Shown: positions 1 to 8,027, numbered from the stretch's first letter. The stretch: 33,903 nucleotides of DNA from an uncultured Cohaesibacter sp. (GCF_963662805.1 NZ_OY759874.1:1-33903), one strand, 5' to 3'. Translations and numbers: made by a program. The notes: generated from the letters alone by a model not told the origin.

Positions 1-1
1 C

Positions 2-139
2 TCGCTGTTGCTGATCAACGATCTGGTCGGCATCCGCGAAGGCACCGTCATTGCGGCCCTGCTGATCGGCTTCTTTATTCAGCTTTATGGCAAGGCCGCG
101 CTGCGGATGCAGAGCTGGAGAGGCCGTTCGGCGGCCTGA
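2..139 (+). CDS. 3' fragment of YczE/YitT-like integral membrane protein
   Basis: Only the last 45 codons are inside the window; the frame is open from base 2 and ends at TGA 137-139. The visible residues contain a short motif, GIREGTVIAALLIG, followed by a hydrophobic stretch and a basic tail (KAALRMQSWRGRS). Such a G-x-REGT-x-x-AALL-x-G segment near the C-terminus is what I remember from the YczE/YitT-type multi-span membrane proteins of unknown transport function. It converges directly on the CysZ-like gene, whose stop begins one base later, and no terminator separates them. Family assignment rests on a short fragment and is tentative; that this is a coding 3' end of a membrane protein is more secure. 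Confidence 0.45.
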   Translation, partial: SLLLINDLVGIREGTVIAALLIGFFIQLYGKAALRMQSWRGRSAA

Positions 140-842
140 TCAGTCGGTGTTGACCGGCACCGACCCGGTCAGGCGCTTGTGCACATGAACCATGAAGGCC
201 GTCGCGAACAGCGGGGTCAGCAGGTTGAGCAGCGGGATGGCGATGAAACCTGCAATCACGAGGCCACAGAAGAAGATCTTGACCCCATGACGGGAGCGCA
301 ATTCCTTCAGTTCCTCACGGCTGCGATAGCGTAGGGCCGCCTGCTCGAAATATTCCCGTCCAAGCAGATAGCCGTTGGCGACAAAGAAGAGGATCACGCC
401 GAGACCGAGGAAGGGAATGAGCAGCAGGACCACGAGGTTGACCAGAATGACGACACCCAGAAACCGGATGGTCTGGATGATCGCTTCGGACCATCGGCAG
501 GTCCTTCCCGTGGGGTTCATGGGGATAGTGGGTGGTTTCGACCACGTGGCTCACTTCATCAAGAAACAGGCCCGCCACCACGGTGGAAACCGGGATGATC
601 AGGAACCACAGACCGAAGACAAACCCCAGCCCGGTCACAATCCGTGCCACAGTCTCAGCCCAGCCGGGCAGAAAGCTTTCCAGCGACAACAGATAGGCAA
701 TGCCCGATTCCATGCCGATCCAGACCAGCACGAGCAGCAGGAGCGTGATGCCGAGCATCTTCCAGAAAACGGAGCGGAAAGGCTTGGTGAAGAGCTGGTT
801 GAACGCCAGAATGGCGGAAGAAAGCATGGATTGCGGCCTCAT
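140..842 (-). pseudogene. CysZ-like (EI24 domain) membrane protein, frameshifted
   Basis: Two overlapping reading frames together make one protein. The first frame (from ATG 842, or more likely the internal ATG at 827 with GAGG upstream) gives an N-terminal half with membrane spans and a conserved block ending GKDLP near residue 118. The second frame carries on with WSEAIIQTIRF, two more membrane spans, the NGYLLGREYFEQAALR signature and AFMVHVHKRL at the end. These are features of the alphaproteobacterial CysZ/EI24 'sulfate transporter family' proteins, about 230-240 residues long. The total span is 703 bases, which is 3n+1, so one extra base (or two missing) near 490-497 explains the break. 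Whether this is a true mutation or a sequencing error cannot be decided here; a kinase gene 200 bases away has the same kind of damage. As written the gene makes no full-length product. Confidence 0.75.
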
Positions 843-920
843 TTGGCAGTTTCATTCAGGACTTGTTTGACATAGGCGGGCAAAAGGGCGACTGCAAGAG
901 CCTTTGCTTCGATTTGCCAG

Positions 921-948
921 TTGCCATGAGACTCGTGCTCACTATACT
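921..948 (+). promoter_or_regulatory. Candidate sigma70-type promoter of the PfkB kinase gene
   Basis: TTGCCA (921-926) and TATACT (943-948) are separated by 16 bases and lie about 75 bases in front of the kinase start. Four of six -35 bases and five of six -10 bases match the vegetative consensus. The gap 843-1019 between the divergent CysZ-like gene and the kinase holds no other gene. Prediction only. Confidence 0.45.
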
Positions 949-1019
949 GCCGCCGACCTTGCAGATACTCAAACAACAAGGCCCTACGGGGTGCGCACCC
1001 CATCCGGCCGGAGAATGAA

Positions 1020-2021
1020 ATGACAAAAGCCCGCTTTGATGTTCTTGGAATTGGCAATGCGATCGTGGATGTTCTGGCCCGGACCGAAGATGATTTTCTG
1101 GTCGCCGAAGGCCTGCACAAAGGATCGATGAACCTGATTGACACCGAACGGGCTGAATATCTCTACAAGCTGATGGGACCGGCAATCGAGGCCTCTGGTG
1201 GCAGCGCGGGCAACACGGTCTTCGGGCTTGCCAGCCTTGGCGCCGATACCGCCTTTTTCGGCAAGGTTGCCGATGATCAGCTTGGCGAGATCTTCTCGCA
1301 CGACATGCGGTCTCTTGGTGCGCATTTTGATTGCGCCCCACTGGTTGGTGGCGTGCCGACTGCCCGCTCCATGATCCTGATTTCGCCGGACGGAGAGCGC
1401 ACCATGAACACCTATCTGGGTGCCGCCACCGAACTGTCCGAAGCCGACATTGACGAAGACATCGTCGCCAATGCCGCCATCACCTATATGGAAGGCTATT
1501 TGTGGGACAAGGAAAAACGCCAAAAAAAGCCTTCCGCAAGGCGGCCCGCATTTCGCACGAAGCCGGGCGGCAGGTTTCCATCAGCCTTTCGGACAGCTTC
1601 TGCGTTGATCCGCTTCCGGGAAGAGTTCCTCGATCTGCTGCAGACCGGTCAGGTCGATATCGTGTTTGCCAACGAACCTGAAGTCAAAGCGCTCTATCAG
1701 ACCGCAGATCGGGCAACCGCGCTCAATGCGCTGCGCGCCGATACACGATTGTCCGCCGTGACCCTTGGGGGCGAAGGCTCTGTTGCCATTTCGGGCAATG
1801 AAACCTTCCATGTCCCGGCCTGCAACGTGCGCGAGCTGGTTGACACGACCGGCGCCGGGGATCTTTATGCCGCAGGCTTCCTTTATGGCATCACCCACGA
1901 CATGGATCTGGAAAAGAGCGCAACGCTTGGCAACTTCTGCGCCGCCGAAGTGATCCAGCATATCGGCCCGCGGCCCGAGCATGACATGCGTCAGGCAGCA
2001 GAACAGGCCGGTCTTCTCTGA
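1020..2021 (+). CDS. PfkB-family sugar/adenosine kinase (internally frame-shifted)
   Basis: A 333-residue ribokinase/PfkB-fold kinase of the adenosine-kinase-like type common in alphaproteobacteria, expected to phosphorylate a nucleoside or sugar with ATP. The N-terminal GIGNAIVDV strand, the GGSAGNT motif (about residues 60-66), the GERTMNTYLG segment and the C-terminal PfkB signature DTTGAGDLYAAGF (about 279-291, catalytic Asp in GAGD) are all present. The ATG at 1020 has GGAGA 6-10 bases upstream. Residues about 166-197 (bases ~1513-1611) do not look like the family; the adjacent frame there reads KAFRKAARISHEAGRQ...SLSDSFCVD, which does. Extra bases in the A-runs at 1513-1517 and 1522-1528 and one C at 1610-1611 would account for both shifts and cancel to zero. 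The gene is followed by a strong hairpin terminator. Confidence 0.85.
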   Translation: MTKARFDVLGIGNAIVDVLARTEDDFLVAEGLHKGSMNLIDTERAEYLYKLMGPAIEASGGSAGNTVFGLASLGADTAFFGKVADDQLGEIFSHDMRSLGAHFDCAPLVGGVPTARSMILISPDGERTMNTYLGAATELSEADIDEDIVANAAITYMEGYLWDKEKRQKKPSARRPAFRTKPGGRFPSAFRTASALIRFREEFLDLLQTGQVDIVFANEPEVKALYQTADRATALNALRADTRLSAVTLGGEGSVAISGNETFHVPACNVRELVDTTGAGDLYAAGFLYGITHDMDLEKSATLGNFCAAEVIQHIGPRPEHDMRQAAEQAGLL

Positions 2022-2050
2022 AGTCTGCGCACTTGACCCGGATAGTCCAA

Positions 2051-2082
2051 AACAAAAGGCGGCTCACTGGCCGCCTTTTGTT
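2051..2082. terminator. Bidirectional intrinsic terminator between kinase gene and coaA
   Basis: A perfect 13-bp stem (2051-2063 with 2070-2082) closes a 6-base loop. The stem is GC-rich in its upper half (GGCGGC/GCCGCC) and has A-run and T-run flanks on opposite strands, so it can end transcription of the plus-strand kinase and of minus-strand coaA, which converge on it. Confidence 0.9.
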
Positions 2083-2106
2083 TGTCTGGTGTTTGAGCAA
2101 GCCCGG

Positions 2107-3066
2107 CTAGAGCTTCCGCAACAGGACCGTTTTGATCTTGTGACCTTCTTCCTTGCGCAAAACCAGATCAGCGCGGGGCCGGGTCGGGAAGATATTTTCG
2201 CGCAAGTTGACCAGGTTGATCGAGGTCCAGAGATTGTCGGCGATCCTCAAGGCTTCATCTTCCTCGATCATGGAATAGCGATGGAAGTAGGAGCCGGGAT
2301 CGCGGAAGGCGGTCTCGCGCAGGCGTTTGAAACGCTCCATATACCAGCGATGCAGCCGGTCTTCGTCCGCGTCGATATAGATCGAGAAGTCGAAGAAGTC
2401 GGAGACGAATGGGATTTCCTTGCCATCCTTGGGCAGAAGCCCGGTCTGAAGGACGTTGAGGCCTTCGAAAATCAGGATGTCGGGCTGATCGATGACCACA
2501 TGCTGATCGGGCATGACATCATAATAGAAGTGGGAATAGATCGGCGCCTGCACATTGCGCTTACCCGCCTTGATGTCGGTGAGAAACTCAATGAGAGCGG
2601 TCCGGTCATAGCTTTCTGGAAAGCCCTTGCGGCCCATCAGACCCTCGGCCTCCAGCACTGCGTTGGGGAGCAGGAAGCCATCGGTTGTGACCAGATCCAC
2701 CTTGGGGCTGGCGGGCCAGCGCGACAGAAGCGTCCTCAACAGGCGAGAGGTCGTTGATTTGCCGACCGAAACGGATCCGGCAATCCCGATGATGAAGGGG
2801 GTTTTGGGCTCGTCCGTCCCCAGAAACTGCTGGGTGGCGATGTTCAGCCCCTTGGCGAATTCCACATAATAGCTGAGGAGCCTTGAGAGGGGCAGATAGA
2901 TCTCCTCCACCTCATCCATGGAGATGGGGTCGTTGAGACTCTTGATCTGATCAAGTTCGTCCTTGGTCAAGGTCATGGGTGTGTCCGCTCGAAGCGTCGC
3001 CCATTCCTCGTTGGTAAAGGCACGGTAGGGGGAAAGCTGCCGCTTTGCCGTATCTTCCATTCGCAT
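2107..3066 (-). CDS. coaA: Type I pantothenate kinase
   Basis: CoaA phosphorylates pantothenate with ATP, the first committed step of coenzyme A synthesis, in the cytoplasm. The 319-residue product follows bacterial type I PanK over its whole length. It has the PMTLTKDE and EIYLPLSRLLSYY N-terminal blocks, the P-loop GSVSVGKS at about 97-104, the TTDGFLLPN strand, KGFPESYD, a QPDILIFEGLNVLQ block, and the FFDFSIYIDA...RWYMERF region. The C-terminal NIFPTRPRADLVL also fits. ATG 3066 and ATG 3060 are both possible starts; neither has a good ribosome site, so the start is uncertain by two codons. It is last in the run of minus-strand his genes but separated from hisE by 316 bases, and it ends at a bidirectional terminator. 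Association of coaA with hisE is common in Rhizobiales. Confidence 0.96.
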   Translation of the reverse strand: MRMEDTAKRQLSPYRAFTNEEWATLRADTPMTLTKDELDQIKSLNDPISMDEVEEIYLPLSRLLSYYVEFAKGLNIATQQFLGTDEPKTPFIIGIAGSVSVGKSTTSRLLRTLLSRWPASPKVDLVTTDGFLLPNAVLEAEGLMGRKGFPESYDRTALIEFLTDIKAGKRNVQAPIYSHFYYDVMPDQHVVIDQPDILIFEGLNVLQTGLLPKDGKEIPFVSDFFDFSIYIDADEDRLHRWYMERFKRLRETAFRDPGSYFHRYSMIEEDEALRIADNLWTSINLVNLRENIFPTRPRADLVLRKEEGHKIKTVLLRKL

Positions 3067-3382
3067 ATGCCGGAGGATCAGCGGCCCTTTCGCTGCTGGT
3101 CTCCGTCCCTCCTTGATGGATCAGCCACTCAAAAAGCCCCTAAAGGCGCTTTGCTGGCCAATCGGCAATCCGGCTCCCGCTTCATCGCGTTTCTGGTTGT
3201 CCGGACATTCCTCGCCACTCCGATCATACCGCAGTGCAACATAAACTGCGCACTGAATCGGTCGGGTGACAAATCGGGGGCACCTTATCCTTTGCAACTG
3301 CAGTCGGAGTTGATTGATCTCAAACCCTACTCGTTTTTGTGCAGTTGCGAACTAGGAAATAAGTAGGTGCAAATACGTATTT
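3067..3382. other. Non-coding gap between hisE and coaA
   Basis: No convincing gene. A 99-codon plus-strand frame starting at 3067 has no family resemblance and poor codon structure. The stretch contains a 9-bp inverted repeat GCAACTGCA/TGCAGTTGC (about 3294-3302 and 3340-3348) and an A/T-rich palindrome around AATACGTATT just past the hisE stop. It presumably holds the hisE 3' end and the coaA promoter; I could not pick a clear promoter. Confidence 0.5.
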
Positions 3383-3706
3383 TCAGTCCGCCGGACGAGA
3401 GGCCTTTTCTTCAAGGCCGGTCTGGCCGGTTCGGCTTGCCAGTTCCTGCATGACAGCATCAAGGCTGACGCCGGAAATCCTCAACACCACCAGCAGGTGA
3501 TAGAGCAGATCGGCGGTTTCGCTGGTCAGCTCTTCCTTGTCGCCCTTCATGGCGGCAATGACGGCTTCCACGGCTTCCTCGCCGAGCTTCTGGGCGCATT
3601 TGCCAACGCCCTTGCCCATCAGCTTGCGGGTGTAGGACTTCTCGTCGTCCGAATTGGCTCGGGTCTCGATGATCGCTTCGAGATCGCTGAGGGTGAAGTT
3701 AGACAT
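3383..3706 (-). CDS. hisE: Phosphoribosyl-ATP diphosphatase
   Basis: HisE hydrolyses phosphoribosyl-ATP to phosphoribosyl-AMP and pyrophosphate, step two of histidine synthesis. The 107-residue product begins MSNFTLSDLEAIIETRA and has the all-alpha NTP-pyrophosphohydrolase core: SYTRKLMGKGVGKCAQKLGEEAVE, with the E-x-x-E metal-binding pattern, and ELTSETADLLYHLLVVL. The start at 3706 is chosen over the longer upstream frame because AAGGA lies about 10 bases before it and homologues start here; the upstream part is antisense shadow of hisF. It stands alone, not fused to hisI, as usual in Rhizobiales, and follows hisF after a 79-base gap. Confidence 0.96.
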   Translation of the reverse strand: MSNFTLSDLEAIIETRANSDDEKSYTRKLMGKGVGKCAQKLGEEAVEAVIAAMKGDKEELTSETADLLYHLLVVLRISGVSLDAVMQELASRTGQTGLEEKASRPAD

Positions 3707-3785
3707 CAAACTCTGTCCTTGCCTTGTCCATTGCGCGCTGCGGCGCATTGCGACGTGGTTGGTCGCAGAAAAATCTGTTCCGGGA

Positions 3786-4568
3786 TCAGTGATAGCCATC
3801 CATGCGCATGGCAATGCCGGCCTTTTCCATATGTTCCTTGGCTTCGCGGATCGAATATTCGCCAAAGTGGAAGATGGAGGCCGCAAGCACGGCAGTCGCA
3901 TGACCGTCCCGCACGCCCTCGACCAGATGATCGAGGGTGCCAACACCGCCTGACGCGATCACGGGAACCGGCACCATATCAGCAATCCTGCGGGTCAGTT
4001 CGATATCGAAACCGATTTTTGTGCCGTCGCGGTCCATGGAGGTGAGGAGGATTTCGCCTGCCCCCAGAGCGACCATCTCGTCGGCATATTCAATGGCATC
4101 GATGCCGGTTGGCGTCCGCCCCCCATGGGTGAAGATTTCCCATTTCAGAGGCTCACCTTCGCCAGAGACGCGCTTGGCGTCAACGGACGCGACAATGCAC
4201 TGGTTGCCGAACTTCTCGGCGGCTTCCTTGACGAACTCGCGACGCAACACGGCAGCGGTGTTGATGGAGACCTTGTCAGCGCCTGCCTTGAGCAGATCGC
4301 GGATGTTTTCCGTGGTGCGGATACCGCCACCGACGGTCACCGGCATGAAGCATTCTTCTGCTGTCCGGCGCACGACGTCGAAAATTGTGTCGCGGTTTTC
4401 ATGGCTAGCGGTGATATCGAGGAAGCAGAGCTCATCGGCGCCGGCGGCATCATAGGCCTTGGCGCTTTCGACCGGATCCCCGGCATCCTTGAGATCGACA
4501 AAGTTGACGCCCTTGACCACTCGGCCATCCTTAACGTCAAGGCAGGGAATAACGCGTGCTTTCAACAT
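3786..4568 (-). CDS. hisF: Imidazole glycerol phosphate synthase, cyclase subunit
   Basis: HisF is the TIM-barrel cyclase that, with ammonia from HisH, turns PRFAR into imidazole glycerol phosphate and AICAR. The 260-residue product has the catalytic aspartates in their usual places, D11 (VIPCLDVKDG) and D130 (IVASVDAKR), and the phosphate-binding loops VTVGGGIRT and IASGGVG. Spacing to the upstream hisA is one base, so the two are very likely co-translated. All three partners hisH, hisA and hisF are adjacent and in pathway-complex order. Confidence 0.98.
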   Translation of the reverse strand: MLKARVIPCLDVKDGRVVKGVNFVDLKDAGDPVESAKAYDAAGADELCFLDITASHENRDTIFDVVRRTAEECFMPVTVGGGIRTTENIRDLLKAGADKVSINTAAVLRREFVKEAAEKFGNQCIVASVDAKRVSGEGEPLKWEIFTHGGRTPTGIDAIEYADEMVALGAGEILLTSMDRDGTKIGFDIELTRRIADMVPVPVIASGGVGTLDHLVEGVRDGHATAVLAASIFHFGEYSIREAKEHMEKAGIAMRMDGYH

Positions 4569-4569
4569 G

Positions 4570-5316
4570 TCAGTTTTTCCCTTCCTTCTTTGCTGCGGCG
4601 ATCAGCGCCAGCGCTTCGGCGGGATCGAGACGGCCATCATAGAGCGCTCGTCCGGTGATCGCGCCTTCTAGAATGGCGCAATCAGGCTCCAGCATGCGCT
4701 TGACGTCGTCAATGGAGGCAAGACCACCCGAAGCAATGACCGGAATGGACACCGCATTGGCCAACTCGAGCGTCGAGGGAATATTGAGGCCCTTGAGGAT
4801 GCCGTCACGATCGATGTCGGTGAAAATGATGGCGGCGACGCCCGCATCCTCAAACTGTCTGGCAAGATCGATGGCGGTCAGTTCTGATGTTTCGGCCCAG
4901 CCCTCGACGGCAACCTTGCCGCCTTTGGCGTCGATACCAACGGCAATCTTGCCCGGAAAGGCCTTGCAGGCCTCTTTCACCAAAGCCGGATCGCGCACCG
5001 CGACAGTACCCAGAATGACGCGGGTGATGCCCTTGTCGAGCCAATGCTCAATGCCTGCCATGTCGCGGATCCCGCCACCGAGCTGGATCGGATTGGAGGT
5101 GTTCCTGATGATGCTTTCAACGGCCGGGGTGTTTTCTGCCTTGCCAGCGAAAGCCCCGTTCAGATCAACCACATGCAGCCATTCAAAGCCCTGATCCTGA
5201 AACAGGCGGGCCTGGGCACCGGGGTCATCGTTGAAGACGGTTGCCTGATCCATGTCGCCGAGCTTGAGGCGAACACATTGACCATCCTTGAGGTCGATAG
5301 CAGGAAAGATGATCAT
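4570..5316 (-). CDS. hisA: ProFAR isomerase
   Basis: HisA isomerises ProFAR to PRFAR, feeding HisF/HisH. The 248-residue (beta-alpha)8 barrel carries the paired catalytic aspartates D8 (MIIFPAIDLKDG) and D129 (AVGIDAKGG), and phosphate-binding segments IQLGGGIRD and VIASGGLAS. Its start codon abuts the hisH stop with no intervening base and its stop is one base from the hisF start, the tightest part of the operon. The large plus-strand frame over this region (5044-6681) is antisense shadow. Confidence 0.98.
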   Translation of the reverse strand: MIIFPAIDLKDGQCVRLKLGDMDQATVFNDDPGAQARLFQDQGFEWLHVVDLNGAFAGKAENTPAVESIIRNTSNPIQLGGGIRDMAGIEHWLDKGITRVILGTVAVRDPALVKEACKAFPGKIAVGIDAKGGKVAVEGWAETSELTAIDLARQFEDAGVAAIIFTDIDRDGILKGLNIPSTLELANAVSIPVIASGGLASIDDVKRMLEPDCAILEGAITGRALYDGRLDPAEALALIAAAKKEGKN

Positions 5317-5967
5317 TCAGGGTCTCCAATTGAGGAAGTTGGAAATCAGGGCGAGACCCAGTGTCTGGCTCTTTTCGGGATGGAATTGCGTCCCGACGAT
5401 GTTGTCCCGACCGACACAGGCGGTAACCGTCTGAGCATAATCAGCGGTCGCCAGCACCTCATGTGCGTTGGCCGCCTTGAGATGATAGGAATGGACGAAA
5501 TAGGCATGAAGGCCATCAGGCCCGGTCGGAATGCCCTTCCAGACCGGGTGATCGGCGAGTACATCCACCGTATTCCAGCCCATATGCGGGATTTTCAGAT
5601 CCGGATTGCTTGGTTCGAGCACGACGACATCGCCGGGAATCCAGCCAAGCCCTTCGGTCACACCATGCTCAAGGCCGCGGCTGGCGAGCAGCTGAAGGCC
5701 GACGCAAATGCCCAGAAATGGCTTGCCGCCCTTGATGACCGCCTCATCGAGTGCCTCGGCCATGCCGGGCACCGCATCAAGACCGGCGCGACAGTCGGCA
5801 TAGGCGCCGACGCCGGGCAGCACGACATGGCTTGCCGTCAACACATCCTCGGGTTTGGAGGTGACCAGAACGTCAGCGGAATGGCCACCCTCTCTGGCAG
5901 AGCGCTCAAAGGCCTTGGCGGCCGAGCAGAGATTGCCCGAACCATAATCGATGATCGCAATGCGCAT
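5317..5967 (-). CDS. hisH: Imidazole glycerol phosphate synthase, glutaminase subunit
   Basis: HisH is the class I glutamine amidotransferase subunit that supplies ammonia to HisF. The 216-residue product has the nucleophile Cys88 in FLGICVGLQLL and the His196/Glu198 pair in GTQFHPEKSQ, completing the catalytic triad. The N-terminal IIDYGSGNL and the oxyanion-region PGVGAY are present. It is preceded directly by the DUF2628 gene, whose stop abuts the hisH start, and followed without a gap by hisA. Confidence 0.98.
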   Translation of the reverse strand: MRIAIIDYGSGNLCSAAKAFERSAREGGHSADVLVTSKPEDVLTASHVVLPGVGAYADCRAGLDAVPGMAEALDEAVIKGGKPFLGICVGLQLLASRGLEHGVTEGLGWIPGDVVVLEPSNPDLKIPHMGWNTVDVLADHPVWKGIPTGPDGLHAYFVHSYHLKAANAHEVLATADYAQTVTACVGRDNIVGTQFHPEKSQTLGLALISNFLNWRP

Positions 5968-6498
5968 CTATCTTTTCTCCTCGAGGGTATTGGGCGTCGG
6001 AAACAGGCCGATAACTGGCTCTGCCGCAGCTGCATGGCCAAATCCGGCCATTGGCGCAGGCTTCAGGGCCGGGGTGACGCGCGAGCCGGTGCGGCCGACC
6101 GGAGAGATCAGGCCACCGAGCCGGTTGTCCTTGCAGCGGGCCTCGACATAGCGCTGCTCGCAATGCTCGCTGTTTTCCGCAAACAGGCTTCCCACTTCGA
6201 CATATCCGTTACGCTGAAGCGTCCAGCCAATGAGATTGGGCGCTTCCACACTGATCCACAAGCTCAGCATCAGGGTGATCAGCATCCCCGCCCAGATCGG
6301 CAGCATGCTTTCGAGTGTGACGACGACGGAGGAAATGATGAGATAGGCAAACAGGACGATCCACAGCCGTTTGACCAGCATGAAGAGGAACGGGAAGAAG
6401 AAGGCAAGCATGGAATGCTGCTGCTTCACCATCACTGCGCTATCGATGGCCTGATCAACCGACAGGCCCGGTTTTTCATAGATCGTGTAGGACGGCAT
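5968..6498 (-). CDS. DUF2628-like membrane protein in the his operon
   Basis: A protein of unknown function, 176 residues from the chosen start. It begins MPSYTIYEKPGLSVDQAIDS and has an aromatic, hydrophobic centre with about three membrane segments (FFFPFLFMLVKRLWIVLFAYLI region, then IWAGMLITLMLSLWISVEA). A small soluble part NGYVEVGSLFAENSEHCEQRY follows, then a Pro/Ala-rich tail. The pattern fits DUF2628, a family often found between hisB and hisH in Rhizobiales. I prefer the ATG at 6498 because family members start with this short soluble strand; the frame extends to ATG 6543, whose extra 15 residues look unlike the family, and neither start has a strong ribosome site. Its link to histidine synthesis is positional only. 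Confidence 0.8.
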   Translation of the reverse strand: MPSYTIYEKPGLSVDQAIDSAVMVKQQHSMLAFFFPFLFMLVKRLWIVLFAYLIISSVVVTLESMLPIWAGMLITLMLSLWISVEAPNLIGWTLQRNGYVEVGSLFAENSEHCEQRYVEARCKDNRLGGLISPVGRTGSRVTPALKPAPMAGFGHAAAAEPVIGLFPTPNTLEEKR

Positions 6499-6566
6499 GG
6501 AATCGCTCTTGTGATCGGTCTTCGGAGCACGGTCCACCTTCATAGAAAAGGCGAGGTCTGCAACAC

Positions 6567-7160
6567 TTATCCATTCAAGGTTCCCTTGGTGGACGGCACA
6601 CGGCCGGCCTGGCGCGGATCCATTTCCACCGCCTTGCGCAGGGCGCGGGCCACGGCCTTGAAGCAGCTTTCCGCGATATGATGGTTGTTGGTGCCATAGA
6701 GATTGGCAATATGCAGCGTGATGCCAGCATTCTGGGCGAAGGCGTTGAAGAATTCTTCGAACAGCTCGGTATCGAAGTCTCCGACCTTGTCACGCGTGAA
6801 GGTGACATCCCAGACGAAAAACGGCCGTCCGGACACATCCACAGCAGCGCGGGTCATGGTTTCATCCATGGGAAGATGACAATCCGCATAGCGGCCGATG
6901 CCCTTCTTGTCGCCGAGCGCTTGCTTCAGCGCCTGCCCCAGAGCGATGCCAACGTCTTCTGCCGTGTGGTGGCAGTCGACGTGAAGATCGCCCTTCGCGG
7001 TGATTTCCATGTCGATGAGGGAATGGCGGGAAAGCTGATCAATCATATGGTCGAGAAAGCCGACGCCGGTCGCGATCTTGTATTCGCCGGTGCCATCAAG
7101 GTTGATGGTCAGCGAGACCTCGGTTTCATTTGTCTTGCGATTGATCGTGGCCGTGCGCAT
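6567..7160 (-). CDS. hisB: Imidazoleglycerol-phosphate dehydratase
   Basis: HisB dehydrates imidazole glycerol phosphate to imidazole acetol phosphate. The 197-residue single-domain enzyme, not fused to the phosphatase, shows the two manganese-binding histidine motifs DCHHTAEDVGIALG and NNHHIAESCFKA, and the substrate region GFLDHMIDQLSRHS. ATG 7160 (MRTATINRKTNE) is chosen over the frame's upstream ATG at 7190 because AAGGAA lies about ten bases before it and homologues start here. It is the first gene of the minus-strand his run and is divergent from hslV, a layout common in Rhizobiales. Confidence 0.97.
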   Translation of the reverse strand: MRTATINRKTNETEVSLTINLDGTGEYKIATGVGFLDHMIDQLSRHSLIDMEITAKGDLHVDCHHTAEDVGIALGQALKQALGDKKGIGRYADCHLPMDETMTRAAVDVSGRPFFVWDVTFTRDKVGDFDTELFEEFFNAFAQNAGITLHIANLYGTNNHHIAESCFKAVARALRKAVEMDPRQAGRVPSTKGTLNG

Positions 7161-7454
7161 CCCTTGCGTTCCTTCACTTAAAATTACCACATATATCTGT
7201 CAGACCCCTATGTATCAGGGCAGCCTTTACAAATCCATAGTGATAGCTGCTCAAATTATGCTCCAATTGTCCCAAACTGATGCTTTTGTTACGGCCTTAT
7301 GAAGAAATGCATGCTACTTGGCTCAGCAAGCAAAGCCTCGCCCCTGACAGAGGCGGGATGCAATTGAAGTTCCGCCAATGATGCATACATTGATGCATGC
7401 ACAGTGGAGCATATCGGTTGGCGCGATCGAGATGATGAACAGAACGGTTTGAAC
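7161..7454. other. Divergent hisB-hslV promoter region
   Basis: About 290 bases without a gene, AT-richer than the flanks. It contains a direct repeat of TGATGCAT (about 7379-7386 and 7391-7398, 12 bases apart) and a small inverted repeat CCCTATGTATCAGGG. Both promoters must lie here. I did not find a convincing RpoH (heat-shock) -35/-10 pair in front of hslV. Confidence 0.5.
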
Positions 7455-8027
7455 ATGACAGAATATTCTTCCAATCAACAGGCTTTCCCGGGTTGGCGCG
7501 GGACCACCATTGTCACGGTACGCAAGGGCGACAAGGTGGTCATTGCCGGCGACGGTCAGGTCAGCCTCGGACAGACTGTTATCAAGGGCAATGCCCGCAA
7601 GGTCCGCCCACTCGGCAAGGGCAACGTGATTGCCGGCTTTGCCGGAGCGACGGCGGATGCCTTTACCCTGTTCGAACGGCTCGAAACCAAGCTGGAGCAA
7701 TATCCCGATCAATTGCTGAGGGCCTGTGTCGATATGGCAAAGGACTGGCGCACCGACCGTTATCTGCGCCGTCTGGAAGCGATGATGATCGTCGCCGACA
7801 AGAATGTCTCGCTGGTGCTGACGGGCAACGGCGACGTGCTGGAGCCGGAAAAGGGTGTCACCGCAATCGGATCTGGCGGCAACTACGCGCTCGCCGCGGC
7901 CCGTGCGCTCATCGATACCGACATGGATGCCGAGGCAATTGCCCGCAAGGCCATGTCGATCGCCGCAGAGATCTGCGTCTATACCAATGACAATGTGACT
8001 GTGGAAGTTCTGGATGCTCAGTCGTGA
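7455..8027 (+). CDS. hslV: ATP-dependent protease peptidase subunit HslV
   Basis: HslV is the threonine-protease dodecamer that degrades proteins unfolded by HslU. The product is 190 residues from ATG 7455. The TTIVTVRKG segment marks the catalytic N-terminal threonine, here Thr17, followed by VVIAGDGQVSLGQTV, NARKVRPLGKG, GFAGATADAFTLFERLE and IGSGGNYALAAARAL. Unlike the enterobacterial enzyme, 16 residues (MTEYSSNQQAFPGWRG) precede the catalytic threonine, so activity would need their removal; similar extensions occur in other Rhizobiales HslV. The ribosome site is weak. The last 14 bases overlap the start of the membrane-protein gene, suggesting coupled translation. Confidence 0.96.
   Translation: MTEYSSNQQAFPGWRGTTIVTVRKGDKVVIAGDGQVSLGQTVIKGNARKVRPLGKGNVIAGFAGATADAFTLFERLETKLEQYPDQLLRACVDMAKDWRTDRYLRRLEAMMIVADKNVSLVLTGNGDVLEPEKGVTAIGSGGNYALAAARALIDTDMDAEAIARKAMSIAAEICVYTNDNVTVEVLDAQS

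Noticed and set aside
536..555. CACGTG hexamer as a parS site
   Set aside because: Only the central six bases fit; the arms do not match parS.
3067..3366. 99-codon plus-strand frame in the hisE-coaA gap
   Set aside because: No family likeness, no ribosome site, and it starts at the edge of coaA; probably chance.
5044..6681. 545-codon plus-strand open frame
   Set aside because: It lies antisense to hisA, hisH, the DUF2628 gene and part of hisB, which are clear families. The translation resembles nothing and is a codon-bias shadow.
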